A DNA stretch of 64,000 nt from Dehalococcoidia bacterium (GTDB lineage Bacteria; Chloroflexota; Dehalococcoidia; DSTF01; JACRBR01). A model generated the notes under the pieces. That model saw only the letters and a list, made by a program, of their open reading frames with translations. It was not told where the DNA came from and made no database searches. This document shows, piece by piece, positions 26,546-34,146 of this stretch. The stretch's first letter is position 1, and each line of letters starts with the position of its first letter. The stretch covers positions 26,679 through 90,678 of the forward strand of contig JADMII010000010.1 of NCBI GenBank assembly GCA_015478665.1, given 5' to 3'. A program made the translations under genes and the position numbers.

Positions 26546-26986
26546 TTACTCGAACGGCAGATCGTCGGGGTCGACGTGGCTCGCCGGCCCGCTCGCCGCC
26601 GGCGCCGCATCCTCGTAGGCCTCCATGCGCGCGGCACCGCCGCCGCGGCCGCCCGGCCCGCTGCCGAGGAAGAGCACGGTCTGCGCCACGACCTCGGTCT
26701 TGTAGTGCTTCTGGCCGTCCTGGCCCTCCCACGAGCGCGTCTGCAACCGCCCCTCGACGTAGGCCTGGCGGCCCTTCTGCAGAAACTGGCTGCAGAGCTC
26801 CGCGAGCTTCGTCCACGTGACGACATCGAACCAGTCCGTCTCCTCGCGCCGCTCGCCGTCGGCGCCGGTGAAGTTCCGGTTCACGGCGAGCGAGAACGTC
26901 GTCACCGCACTCCCGTTCGCGGTGTATCGCATCTCCGGATCCTTCCCCACGTTGCCGATGAGCATGACCTTGTTCAACCCCGCCAT
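26546..26986 (-). CDS. ssb: Single-stranded DNA-binding protein
   Basis: A 146-residue SSB. The OB fold runs from MAGLNKVMLIGNVGKDPEM to about residue 105 (SLAVNRNF, WFDVVTWTKLAELCSQFLQKG, VEGRLQTRSWE). A glycine-rich linker leads to the acidic tip DPDDLPFE, the docking peptide for replication and repair partners. The ATG at 26986 is the family-standard start; a longer frame reads back through rpsF. Confidence 0.96.
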   Translation of the reverse strand: MAGLNKVMLIGNVGKDPEMRYTANGSAVTTFSLAVNRNFTGADGERREETDWFDVVTWTKLAELCSQFLQKGRQAYVEGRLQTRSWEGQDGQKHYKTEVVAQTVLFLGSGPGGRGGGAARMEAYEDAAPAASGPASHVDPDDLPFE

Positions 26987-27027
26987 CTGAACTCCCTCTC
27001 GTTGATCTGCGGGTGCCCTGGTCTCGC

Positions 27028-27318
27028 CTACGCCTCGTCGGTGCGGATCAGCAGGTGTCGCACGATGTCGTCCGAAATCGCGAAGCCGCTCTCGAGCTCG
27101 TGCGCGCGCAGCGGGTCGAGGCGGATCTGCGTCAGCACGTAGTTGCCCTCGCTGTGCCGGCTGATCGGGTACGCGAGCTTGCGGCGGCCCCATGGCGTCA
27201 CCTCGACGACCTCGCCGCCGCGCCCCGTCACCGCCGCCGTCACCCGTTCGATCGCCGCCGGCACGTCCTCCTCGGCGATGTCCGCGTTCATGACGACGAC
27301 AAGTTCGTACTCGTGCAA
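27028..27318 (-). CDS. rpsF: 30S ribosomal protein bS6
   Basis: A 96-residue S6: HEYELVVVMNADIAEEDVPAAIERV, then VTPWGRRKLAYPISRHSEGNYVLTQIRLDP, ending in the C-terminal helix VRHLLIRTDEA. I place the start at TTG 27318 because GGAGG lies five bases before it and the N-terminus then matches the usual M-x-x-YE. GTG 27324 and ATG 27339 are alternatives. First gene of rpsF-ssb-rpsR. Confidence 0.9.
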   Translation of the reverse strand: MHEYELVVVMNADIAEEDVPAAIERVTAAVTGRGGEVVEVTPWGRRKLAYPISRHSEGNYVLTQIRLDPLRAHELESGFAISDDIVRHLLIRTDEA

Positions 27319-27351
27319 TCTCACCTCCCGGCGCTGCATCCAAAAGAAACG

Positions 27352-27386
27352 GCCCGCGCTCTCCGCATGTCGAGCGGAGGCCGGGC
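27352..27386 (-). promoter_or_regulatory. Leader hairpin upstream of rpsF (possible S6:S18 autoregulatory element)
   Basis: In the roughly 100-base leader, minus strand, an outer 5-bp stem GCCCG/CGGGC (27352-27356 with 27382-27386) encloses an internal loop and a perfect 6-bp stem CTCCGC/GCGGAG with a seven-base loop. S6:S18 leaders in many bacteria have a bulged hairpin that binds the S6-S18 complex. The shape fits, but I cannot confirm the required bulge. Confidence 0.4.
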
Positions 27387-27429
27387 TCTCGATCTCGATT
27401 GGGGCCATCGAACATTCGACAGCGGAACA

Positions 27430-27458
27430 AGTATAGGAACCGCCACCGGCGAAGTCAA
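27430..27458 (-). promoter_or_regulatory. Near-consensus sigma-70 promoter of rpsF
   Basis: Minus strand: -35 TTGACT (27453-27458), 17-bp spacer, -10 TATACT (27430-27435). Start of transcription would be near 27423, giving a leader of about 105 bases that contains the hairpin above. Confidence 0.8.
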
Positions 27459-27949
27459 CGCGGGCGGGGGATAGGAGACAGACTCTCCACAATGTCCGCT
27501 ACCGGGGCCGTGCAGCGCACGCGAGCTATCAACTGGGTCAATACCGCGCCCGCGAGCTCTTGGGTGCGGCGGCGAATGTCCGCTCTCCGGGCGCGTCTTG
27601 GTTCGAACGTCGATACAGAGCCGCCCATACCCTTGCGCTTCTTCGCCTTCGACTCGCATCGCTCCGAACAGTGGCGAGCGCGAACGCTGCGACCGCGGAT
27701 GACATCGCGGCATCCGGCACAGCGGCGATCCGCTCGCGATACGCAGGCTTCGAGGTATGCCGCGAGGATGGCGCTGTGATCGCGCGGATCGGCGACGTTC
27801 CACACAGCGAGCTGTCCGCGCGCGTAGCTCACCGCAAAAGCGGTCAGCATCGCGCGCCGCGGTGCACGCGGCCGCACGCGCTGATTGAGCACGCGCCGAA
27901 TCTCGCTTTCGCTCAGGCCCGAACCGGAAGCAAGCGCCTTGCACGACAT
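27455..27949 (-). CDS. Putative small zinc-ribbon protein, unknown
   Basis: An ORF of about 164 residues (from the internal ATG at 27949). A first half of helical character (GLSESEIRRVLNQRV, then LTAFAVSYARGQLAVWNV, DHSAILAAYLEACV) resembles a DNA-binding or HTH fold. The middle carries CAGC and HCSERC, spaced 13 residues, a zinc-ribbon pattern, followed by a lysine/arginine stretch. The C-terminus reads through the rpsF promoter. Protein-like composition supports it, but there is no clear ribosome-binding site and the next region holds a transposase remnant, so it may be decaying. Confidence 0.45.
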   Translation of the reverse strand: MSCKALASGSGLSESEIRRVLNQRVRPRAPRRAMLTAFAVSYARGQLAVWNVADPRDHSAILAAYLEACVSRADRRCAGCRDVIRGRSVRARHCSERCESKAKKRKGMGGSVSTFEPRRARRADIRRRTQELAGAVLTQLIARVRCTAPVADIVESLSPIPRPR

Positions 27950-27984
27950 GTCGCGCACGCGCCGACTCGTCGAAGGCAACCTCG

Positions 27985-28225
27985 AGCATGCGCTCGCGAA
28001 GGCGGCGCGGCCTCGCGCGGCGCAAGCTCTCTGGCCGGGAGGAGGCGTTGCTCATCGCGACCCTGCTCGGCGCCGCCGACCGGCCGCGCGCCTTGGACGC
28101 TCGAGCTCTTGGTGGGCGCGCTCGTCGAGCTCACAGAGCACAGCTCGCTGTCGCGGGAGACCGTACGACGACGGCTCGACCAGAACGAACTGAAGCCGTG
28201 GCGCAAGGACCAGCGCGCTCGACTT
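27985..28225 (+). pseudogene. Fragment of an IS630-family transposase
   Basis: Two adjacent frames together read as the N-terminal part of an IS630-type DDE transposase. The first frame has ARRKLSGREEALLIATLLGAADRP. After a frameshift near 28090 the next has APWTLELLVGALVELTEHS, SLSRETVRRRLDQNELKPWRKDQ. These correspond to the conserved RKLxGxxEA, WTLxLLAxxLVEL and SxETVRRxLxxNxLKPW segments. The rest (catalytic DDE part and ends) is missing. Confidence 0.65.
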
Positions 28226-28508
28226 CGGCTGCGGCGCGACGCATCGCGCCCGGCCGAGCGCGCCGACGATGTGAGATGTGTTGCGACGCGCGAACTCCGC
28301 CGCGGTGTCGAGTCAGCGCTACTCACGGACAGCGGCGCCTCGACAAACGTCTGAGCGACCGAATCTACGTCGGGCATCGTCCGGTCCGGTGCGGTTCAAC
28401 GTGATTCCATCCTTCATCGGCTGACAGAAACGCTGCCCACCTGGCGACTGACAACATCACTGCCCATCTCCACCCGCACGACGTGCCCTCGACCCTCGCA
28501 CGCGCGTA

Positions 28509-28532
28509 CGTTATGCTCGGCGGAGCATATCG
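28509..28532. promoter_or_regulatory. Palindromic candidate operator upstream of tupA
   Basis: TATGCTC (28512-28518) and GAGCATA (28523-28529) form a perfect 7-bp inverted repeat around GGCG, and the next outward bases extend it (CG...CG) with one mismatch, giving 10-bp arms. It lies 43 bp before the tupA start. ModE-type oxyanion regulators bind palindromes with TAT...ATA half-sites, so a tungstate- or molybdate-responsive operator is the natural guess. Confidence 0.5.
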
Positions 28533-28574
28533 GCCTGCGATGCCGCAGATGACGATGCGCGCCAGAGGTGAACG

Positions 28575-29582
28575 ATGCAACCCTGCTTCCGGGTCAGCCT
28601 GGCCCTCGCCGCCGTGGCCGCCGCGCTGCTGTTGGCCGCCTGTAGCGGCGGCTCCGGCGGCGCAGCGACGCACGCCTCCGGCGCCGCCGCGCGTTCCCCG
28701 GCGCCGGTCGCCACGCCGACGCGGGCGAGCGGCAACCTCATCCTCGCCACGACGACGAGCACGCAGGATACGGGCGTGCTCGACGTCCTCGTGCCGGCGT
28801 TCGAGAAGGAGAGCGGCTACACCGTCAAGACCGTCGCCGTCGGCTCCGGGCAGGCGATCGCCATGGGCACGAGCGGCAACGCCGACGTCCTGCTCGTCCA
28901 TTCGCCGGACGCCGAAAAGAAGATGGTCGACGCCGGCGAGGGCGTCGAGCGCGCATTGGTCATGCATAATGACTTCGTCATCGTCGGCCCCGCTTCCGAC
29001 GCGGCGGGCGTGAAGTCGGCGAAGACGACCGCTGCGGCGATGACGGCGATCGCGGACAAGCGGGCGACGTTCATCAGCCGCGGGGATGACTCGGGGACGA
29101 ACGCGCTGGAGCTCAAGCTCTGGAAGTCGCTGAACATCGACCCCTCAAACCAGTCGTGGTACCAGAAGACGGGCCAGGGCATGGGTGCGACCTTGCAGGT
29201 GACGGATCAGAAAAATGCGTACACCATCTCCGATCGCGGCACGTACTTGTCGCAGAAGAAGAACCTCGGCCTCCAGATCCTGTTCCAGGGCGATCCGGCG
29301 CTCCTCAACGTCTACCATGTCATCGTCGTCAATCCGGCGAAGCACGCGAACCTGAACGCCGTCGGGGCCCGCGCCTTCGCGGCGTTCATCGTACGCCCAG
29401 ACATCCAGGCGCTGATCGCGAAGTTCGGCGTCGACAGGTTCGGCCAACCGCTCTTCTTCGCCGACGCCGGCAAGCCCGACCCGACGGGCCCCAGCGCCGC
29501 GACCGCAGGCACGACTACGCAGCCGGCGACGGCACGCGCGCTGACGCCGGCTGCGCCGCCGACCGCCGCTGCCGCCCGCTGA
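28575..29582 (+). CDS. tupA: Tungstate ABC transporter, substrate-binding lipoprotein
   Basis: A 335-residue lipoprotein: signal with lipobox LLAAC, then an Ala/Thr linker, then a periplasmic-binding fold. The oxyanion-binding signature TTTSTQDTG (about residue 58) and VGSGQAIAMGTSGNADVLLVHSPDAEKKMV are typical of TupA rather than ModA or WtpA. ISRGDDSGTNALELKLW and WYQKTGQGMGATLQV complete the ligand pocket. The tail after about residue 295 is low-complexity. First gene of tupABC. It supplies the tungsten for enzymes such as the AOR at 5717-7738. Confidence 0.93.
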   Translation: MQPCFRVSLALAAVAAALLLAACSGGSGGAATHASGAAARSPAPVATPTRASGNLILATTTSTQDTGVLDVLVPAFEKESGYTVKTVAVGSGQAIAMGTSGNADVLLVHSPDAEKKMVDAGEGVERALVMHNDFVIVGPASDAAGVKSAKTTAAAMTAIADKRATFISRGDDSGTNALELKLWKSLNIDPSNQSWYQKTGQGMGATLQVTDQKNAYTISDRGTYLSQKKNLGLQILFQGDPALLNVYHVIVVNPAKHANLNAVGARAFAAFIVRPDIQALIAKFGVDRFGQPLFFADAGKPDPTGPSAATAGTTTQPATARALTPAAPPTAAAAR

Positions 29583-29628
29583 AACGCGGCCGTCGCGTTC
29601 GGACGCACCACCGGGATCGAGGCACGCG

Positions 29629-30402
29629 ATGGACTTACTCTGGGACGGCCTGAAGAGCGCCATCCACCTGCTCGCGCACAACGACGGCGCGGTCTACTCG
29701 ATCGCCCTGCGTTCCGTATACGTCTCCGGCGTCGCGACGCTGATCAGCCTCGTCGTCGGCGTCGGCATCGGCTCGGTGCTCGCGTTCCGCCGCTTCCCGG
29801 GCCGGCTGCTGGCGCTGACGCTCGTCAACACCGGCATGGGATTCCCACCCGTCGTCATCGGCCTCTTCGTGGCGATCCTCCTCTGGCGCAGCGGGCCGCT
29901 CGGTGAACTCGGCTGGATCTACACGACGAAGGCGATGGTCATCGCGCAGGTGATCATCGCCGCGCCCGTGATCACCGGCTTCACCGCCGCCTCGCTGGCC
30001 GCGCTCGACCCGCGGCTGCGGCTGCAGGTGTACGCGCTCGGCGCCTCGCGGCTGCAGATGCTGTGGATACTCCTGCGCGAAGTACGCCTGCCGCTGCTCG
30101 CCGCCGTGATGGCCGGCTTCGGCGCGGCGATCTCCGAAGTCGGCGCATCGGTGATGACCGGCGGCAACATCGCCGGCCAGACGCGTGTGCTGACGGGCGC
30201 GATCCTGCTCGAGCAGAGCCGCGGCGAGTTCGGCGCCGCCATCGCGCTCGGCATCATCCTGCTGGGGATGATGATCGCCGTGAACCTTCTCTTCACCTGG
30301 GTGCAACTGGGCATCCGGCGTGAGCGCCGGTCTGCGGCACCGGCTGCCGACCCGGAGCCGGCGATGCCCGCCACCGCGACTGTGTCGTGGAGACGCGACT
30401 GA
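29629..30402 (+). CDS. tupB: Tungstate ABC transporter, permease
   Basis: A 257-residue inner-membrane permease with about five to six helices. NTGMGFPPVVIGLFVAILLW and the cytoplasmic loop YALGASRLQMLWILLREVRLPLLAAVMAGFGAAISEVGAS (EAA-like loop) are characteristic of TupB. It starts 47 bp after tupA. The basic C-terminal tail overlaps the GTG start of tupC by 16 bases. Confidence 0.93.
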   Translation: MDLLWDGLKSAIHLLAHNDGAVYSIALRSVYVSGVATLISLVVGVGIGSVLAFRRFPGRLLALTLVNTGMGFPPVVIGLFVAILLWRSGPLGELGWIYTTKAMVIAQVIIAAPVITGFTAASLAALDPRLRLQVYALGASRLQMLWILLREVRLPLLAAVMAGFGAAISEVGASVMTGGNIAGQTRVLTGAILLEQSRGEFGAAIALGIILLGMMIAVNLLFTWVQLGIRRERRSAAPAADPEPAMPATATVSWRRD

Positions 30403-31481
30403 CGTCCGCGCCCAAGCTCAGCCTGCGCGGCGTCATCGTGCGGCGTGCCGGCCACGTCGTGCTCGACGTCCCGGCGCTCGACGTCGCGGCTGGCGAGGCG
30501 CTGGCGATCATCGGCCCCAACGGCGCCGGCAAGACGACGCTCCTGCTCCAGCTCGCGCTGCTCGAGCGAGCGGCGGCCGGGCAGGTGCTGTTCGAAGGCG
30601 GACCGGCCCACGGCCGCGAGCTGTCGCTGCGCCGGCGCATGGCCGTCGTCTTCCAGCAGCCGCTGCTGCTCGACCGCAGCGTCCGCTCGAACGTCGAGGC
30701 GGGCTTGCGGCTGCGCGGCGTGCGCAAGGGCGAGCGGCGTGCGCGCGCACGGCACTGGCTCGCCCGGTTCGGTGTCGAGCCTCTGGCCGACCGCGACGCG
30801 CACGCGCTCTCCGGCGGCGAGGCGCAGCGCGTCAGCCTCGCCCGCGCCTTCGCGCTCGATCCCGAGGTGCTGCTGCTCGACGAGCCCTTTAGCGCGCTCG
30901 ACCAGCCGACGCGCGCAGCGCTGACCGAAGACCTGGCGGCCGTGCTCGCCGACACGCCGCTGACGTCCGTGCTGGTGACCCACGACCACGACGAGGCGGC
31001 GCGCCTCGGCGACCGCGTCGCCGTGCTCATCGGCGGCCGCATCCGCCAGGCCGGCACGCCCGCCGAGGTCTTCGGCGCACCGGCCGACGCGGCGGTCGCG
31101 GCATTCGTCGGCGTCCAGACGATGTTCGATGCCACCGTTGCCTCGCGCGCCGGCGGCATCGTCGTCCTCCAAGCCGGTCCGCATCGCATCGACGCGGTCG
31201 ACGATGGCGGCGCCTTCGCGCGCGCGCTCGTCTGCCTGCGCCCGGAGGACGTGGGCGTCACACGCGTCGACGTGAGTGCCAGCAGCATGCGCAACCGCAT
31301 TCCGGCGCGCGTGCGCCAGATCACGACGACGGGCGCGGCCGCGCGGGTCGAGCTGGACTGCGGATTCCCGCTCGTCGCGCAGATCACGCGTCGCTCGCTC
31401 GATGACCTCGGACTGGACGCCGGCATGGAGGTCGTGGCGTCGTTCAAGGCGACGGCGGTGCACCTGATCGCGAAGGCGTGA
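30387..31481 (+). CDS. tupC: Tungstate ABC transporter, ATP-binding protein
   Basis: A 364-residue ABC ATPase. Walker A is GPNGAGKTT, the Q loop VVFQQPLLLDRS, the signature LSGGEAQRVSLARAFA, Walker B VLLLDEPFSALD, and the H loop VTHDHDEA. After about residue 230 a TOBE/MOP-like C-terminal domain follows (ALVCLRPEDVGVT; RIPARVRQITTTGAAARVELDCGF), which in molybdate and tungstate importers can bind oxyanion and regulate transport. GTG start, overlapping tupB. Confidence 0.93.
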   Translation: METRLTSAPKLSLRGVIVRRAGHVVLDVPALDVAAGEALAIIGPNGAGKTTLLLQLALLERAAAGQVLFEGGPAHGRELSLRRRMAVVFQQPLLLDRSVRSNVEAGLRLRGVRKGERRARARHWLARFGVEPLADRDAHALSGGEAQRVSLARAFALDPEVLLLDEPFSALDQPTRAALTEDLAAVLADTPLTSVLVTHDHDEAARLGDRVAVLIGGRIRQAGTPAEVFGAPADAAVAAFVGVQTMFDATVASRAGGIVVLQAGPHRIDAVDDGGAFARALVCLRPEDVGVTRVDVSASSMRNRIPARVRQITTTGAAARVELDCGFPLVAQITRRSLDDLGLDAGMEVVASFKATAVHLIAKA

Positions 31482-31647
31482 CTTCGGCTGCCGAGACGCC
31501 GTTCGCGGAGCGACCAGCTTCGCCACCTCCGCGGGCGACGGCGTCACCCGGGCAGCGTTGCCGCGTCTGCGTCGATGGACGCCGCACCATGCGGGGATAC
31601 TCCCCCGACACGCAGTGGAGAGGGCAACGGCGAGGCTACCGGGCGCG

Positions 31648-32349
31648 CTACGGCTCGCCGGCGACCGCCCGCGCCACCTTCAGCACGTCGAGATTGTCGG
31701 CGATGACGCCGTCGACGCCCCAGCCGATCAGCTCCTGCGCGCGGTGCGGGTTGTTCACCGTCCATGCATACACCTCGAGCCCGGCGTCGTGCAGCTCATC
31801 GACGACCGCCGCCGAGAGCAGCGTATGGCGGATCGACGTGCCGGCCGGCGGATACGCCTCGTGGACGCGGCGGCGGAGCGCGTCGAGCCCGGCGCGGTTC
31901 TTCACCGAGTAGAACATGCGCATGCTCGTGCTGGCCCGGCCGAGGCGGTCGAGCAGCGCCCACTCGTGCGACGACACGCTCGTCTCGGGCATCATCGACG
32001 CGTTCTCGCGATAGAGATCGAGCACGGCATCGGCGGCTCGCGGCGTGCGTGACTTGATGTCCAGGAAGAGGCGCGTCCGGCCGTCAATCGCGCGCAGCAA
32101 CTCGCGCAGGCCGAGCACGCCCCACGACCAGCGGATGTACCAGCGGTCGTACAGGATCGGCAGCGCGGGCAGCTTGCGCTCGTGCCGCAGGGACAGCTTC
32201 CCGTGATAGTGCCAGAGGTCGCACTCAATGGCATCGGCGCCGATGGCGAGCGCGCCTTCGAGCGCGTGCAGGTTATTGCCCGCGCGGTGCGCGATGCTAC
32301 ACGGGCGTTGCTGCGTGGCGGGGCGAAACGCGGATTCCGGGACGGGCAC
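31648..32349 (-). CDS. Glycerophosphodiester phosphodiesterase family protein
   Basis: A 233-residue GDPD TIM barrel. HRAGNNLHALEGALAIGADAIECDLW carries the catalytic HR...N and the E.D metal pair; LFLDIKSR and VYAWTVNN are further conserved. It hydrolyses glycerophosphodiesters to glycerol 3-phosphate and an alcohol. A GTG at 32349 is the likely start, 10 bp after the yjbQ-like gene, so the two form a unit. Confidence 0.9.
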   Translation of the reverse strand: MPVPESAFRPATQQRPCSIAHRAGNNLHALEGALAIGADAIECDLWHYHGKLSLRHERKLPALPILYDRWYIRWSWGVLGLRELLRAIDGRTRLFLDIKSRTPRAADAVLDLYRENASMMPETSVSSHEWALLDRLGRASTSMRMFYSVKNRAGLDALRRRVHEAYPPAGTSIRHTLLSAAVVDELHDAGLEVYAWTVNNPHRAQELIGWGVDGVIADNLDVLKVARAVAGEP

Positions 32350-32359
32350 GGGTGCGCCG

Positions 32360-32863
32360 TTACGCCATCCCCACGACGTTGATCAGCAGGCGTCGCGGCC
32401 GAGGGTGGTCGAGCTCGATCAAGAAGACGCGCTGCCAGCGGCCGAGCGAGATGCGCCCATCGACGATCGGGATCGTCTCGCTCGTTCCGAGGAAGAGGTG
32501 CTGGCAGTGGGAGTGGCCGTTCGCACACTCGTCCTCGTTCATGTTCACCGTACGGCGCGTGAAGTCGTTGTGCTCATAGTACGAGCCGGGCGGCGCGAAC
32601 TGGCGCAGCAGGCGGCCGAGGTCACGCAGGAGCAGGGGCTCGTTCTCGTTGATCTTGATCGCGGCGGTCGTGTGCTGCGAGAAGACCGTCACCTGCCCGA
32701 ACTGCACACCGGACTGGTCGACGACCCGCACCACGTCGTCGGTGACGTCGATGAACTCGGGCGCCGTCGTCGTCTCGAATTCGACCGACTCGCAGAGGAC
32801 GCGCGCTGCCGGGGCGTCCGCCCGCGCGATCGTCTCACGGCGCGCTTCCAGAGTCCGTTCCAT
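32360..32863 (-). CDS. YjbQ/UPF0047 family protein
   Basis: A 167-residue protein of the secondary thiamine-phosphate synthase enzyme (YjbQ) family. QVTVFSQHTTAAIKINENEPLLLRDLGRLL and the second half NGHSHCQHLFLGTSETIPIVDGRISLGRWQRVFLIELD are diagnostic; conserved histidines and a glutamate form the trimeric active site. Some members show weak thiamine phosphate synthase activity; the physiological role is unclear. Confidence 0.92.
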   Translation of the reverse strand: MERTLEARRETIARADAPAARVLCESVEFETTTAPEFIDVTDDVVRVVDQSGVQFGQVTVFSQHTTAAIKINENEPLLLRDLGRLLRQFAPPGSYYEHNDFTRRTVNMNEDECANGHSHCQHLFLGTSETIPIVDGRISLGRWQRVFLIELDHPRPRRLLINVVGMA

Positions 32864-33082
32864 TTCACCGCCTTCATCGTCCGGATGGCCGCTCCCGTCA
32901 TTCTCACGGACGGCCCAGCCGAGCGCAATTCGGGCCGCGCATAAGGAGTACGGGACGGCGGAGCCCGGGGATCAGGAGGCGGCCGGCATCGCTCCGACGC
33001 CGACGCGGACGACGTGCCGGCGCCGCGCAGCATCGATCGGCGCGCGAAGGACAGGCGCGCTACGTGGCCCGCGCCCGTCCGT

Positions 33083-33583
33083 TCAGCTGACGGTGATGGT
33101 GCCCTTCATCTGCCCCGGGTGGACGTCACACTCATAGAAGTACGTGCCCGGCATCAGCACCGCCTTCAGTTCCTGCGTCCCGGGGCCGATCGCGACGTCC
33201 GTCATGCCCAGCGATGCGCCGCTGGCATCGCTGCCCCTGTAGAGGTGGATGTTGTGCGCGACGCCGGTGTCCTGGTTGTTCAGCGCGATCGTCACCGCGC
33301 CGGCCGGCGCCGTGAGCGACGTCTTGTCGAAGCTGATGTTCTCCGCCCGCAGGGCGAGCAGCGTCGATCCATTGGCGCCAGCGCCCGTCGAGGCTGCGGT
33401 CGCGCCAGCCGAGGGAGAGGCGCCCGCCATCGCCGACGGGGCGGCGGCCGCGGCTTCGGTCGGCGCCGGCTGCGTCGACGTCGCGCCCGAGTAGCCGCCG
33501 CTGCCACAGGAGCTCAGCGCGAGCGCCATCACGACCGTGGCTGCGATCACGACACCGACGCCCGCGCGTCTTCGGTTCAGCAT
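33083..33583 (-). CDS. Cupredoxin (plastocyanin-like) lipoprotein
   Basis: A 166-residue exported copper protein. A signal with lipobox LSSC is followed by an Ala/Thr/Pro linker to about residue 70, then a cupredoxin fold: ENISFDKTSLTAPAGAVTIALNNQD. The type 1 copper ligands are visible: a histidine in AHNIHLY, and the Cys, His and Met in YECDVHPGQMKG. Likely role: periplasmic electron transfer. The ATG at 33583 follows AGGAGG; a longer frame upstream is not needed. Confidence 0.9.
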   Translation of the reverse strand: MLNRRRAGVGVVIAATVVMALALSSCGSGGYSGATSTQPAPTEAAAAAPSAMAGASPSAGATAASTGAGANGSTLLALRAENISFDKTSLTAPAGAVTIALNNQDTGVAHNIHLYRGSDASGASLGMTDVAIGPGTQELKAVLMPGTYFYECDVHPGQMKGTITVS

Positions 33584-33727
33584 GCATCCTCCTCGGCGCT
33601 CCAACAATCCCCGGTATGCATACGGCGAGCGAAGGCGCACGGATCTCTCGCCAGCGAGCCAAACCGGCCGTCTGCAGCGCCCTGGCTCCGGCGAGCGATC
33701 GTGCCCTGTTATGTCGATGGAATGACG

Positions 33728-34114
33728 CTACAGCGGCTGCCGGCCGCCGAACCCGGCGTCGATCTCGTGCCACCACTCGATGCGCTCTTCACCGAGCCGC
33801 CAGCACAGGTAGACGACGCGCCCATCACGCTCCGCGGGGAAATCGACCAAGCCCTCGTCGAGCCCCTTGAGCTCGACGCCCCAATCGTTGATCCGCGCCA
33901 GGCGCTCGTTCAGCTGGCGGACCAGCTCCTCGGCGCGGCGGCGCTGGCGTTCGAGCTCGTCCTCGCTGCGCACGTGTCCGTTGCCTGTCGCCTTCTCGAC
34001 GATCCGCGCGAGTCCGATGCGCAGGTCATCGATCGCGCGCTTCAAGCCCTGCATCGCCATGAGCTCGTCGCGCACCTTCGGGACCATCGCCTGCGCCTGT
34101 TCGAGCGTGAACAT
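33728..34114 (-). CDS. DUF2203 family protein
   Basis: A 128-residue protein matching DUF2203: [20 protein letters not shown], a coiled-coil-like middle, then [41 protein letters not shown]. The family is cytoplasmic and uncharacterised. Located 32 bp after the PmbA-like gene on the same strand. Confidence 0.88.
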   Translation of the reverse strand: MFTLEQAQAMVPKVRDELMAMQGLKRAIDDLRIGLARIVEKATGNGHVRSEDELERQRRRAEELVRQLNERLARINDWGVELKGLDEGLVDFPAERDGRVVYLCWRLGEERIEWWHEIDAGFGGRQPL

Positions 34115-34146
34115 TCAGCTGTGCGCCGGGAGCCGCATCGGCGCGC

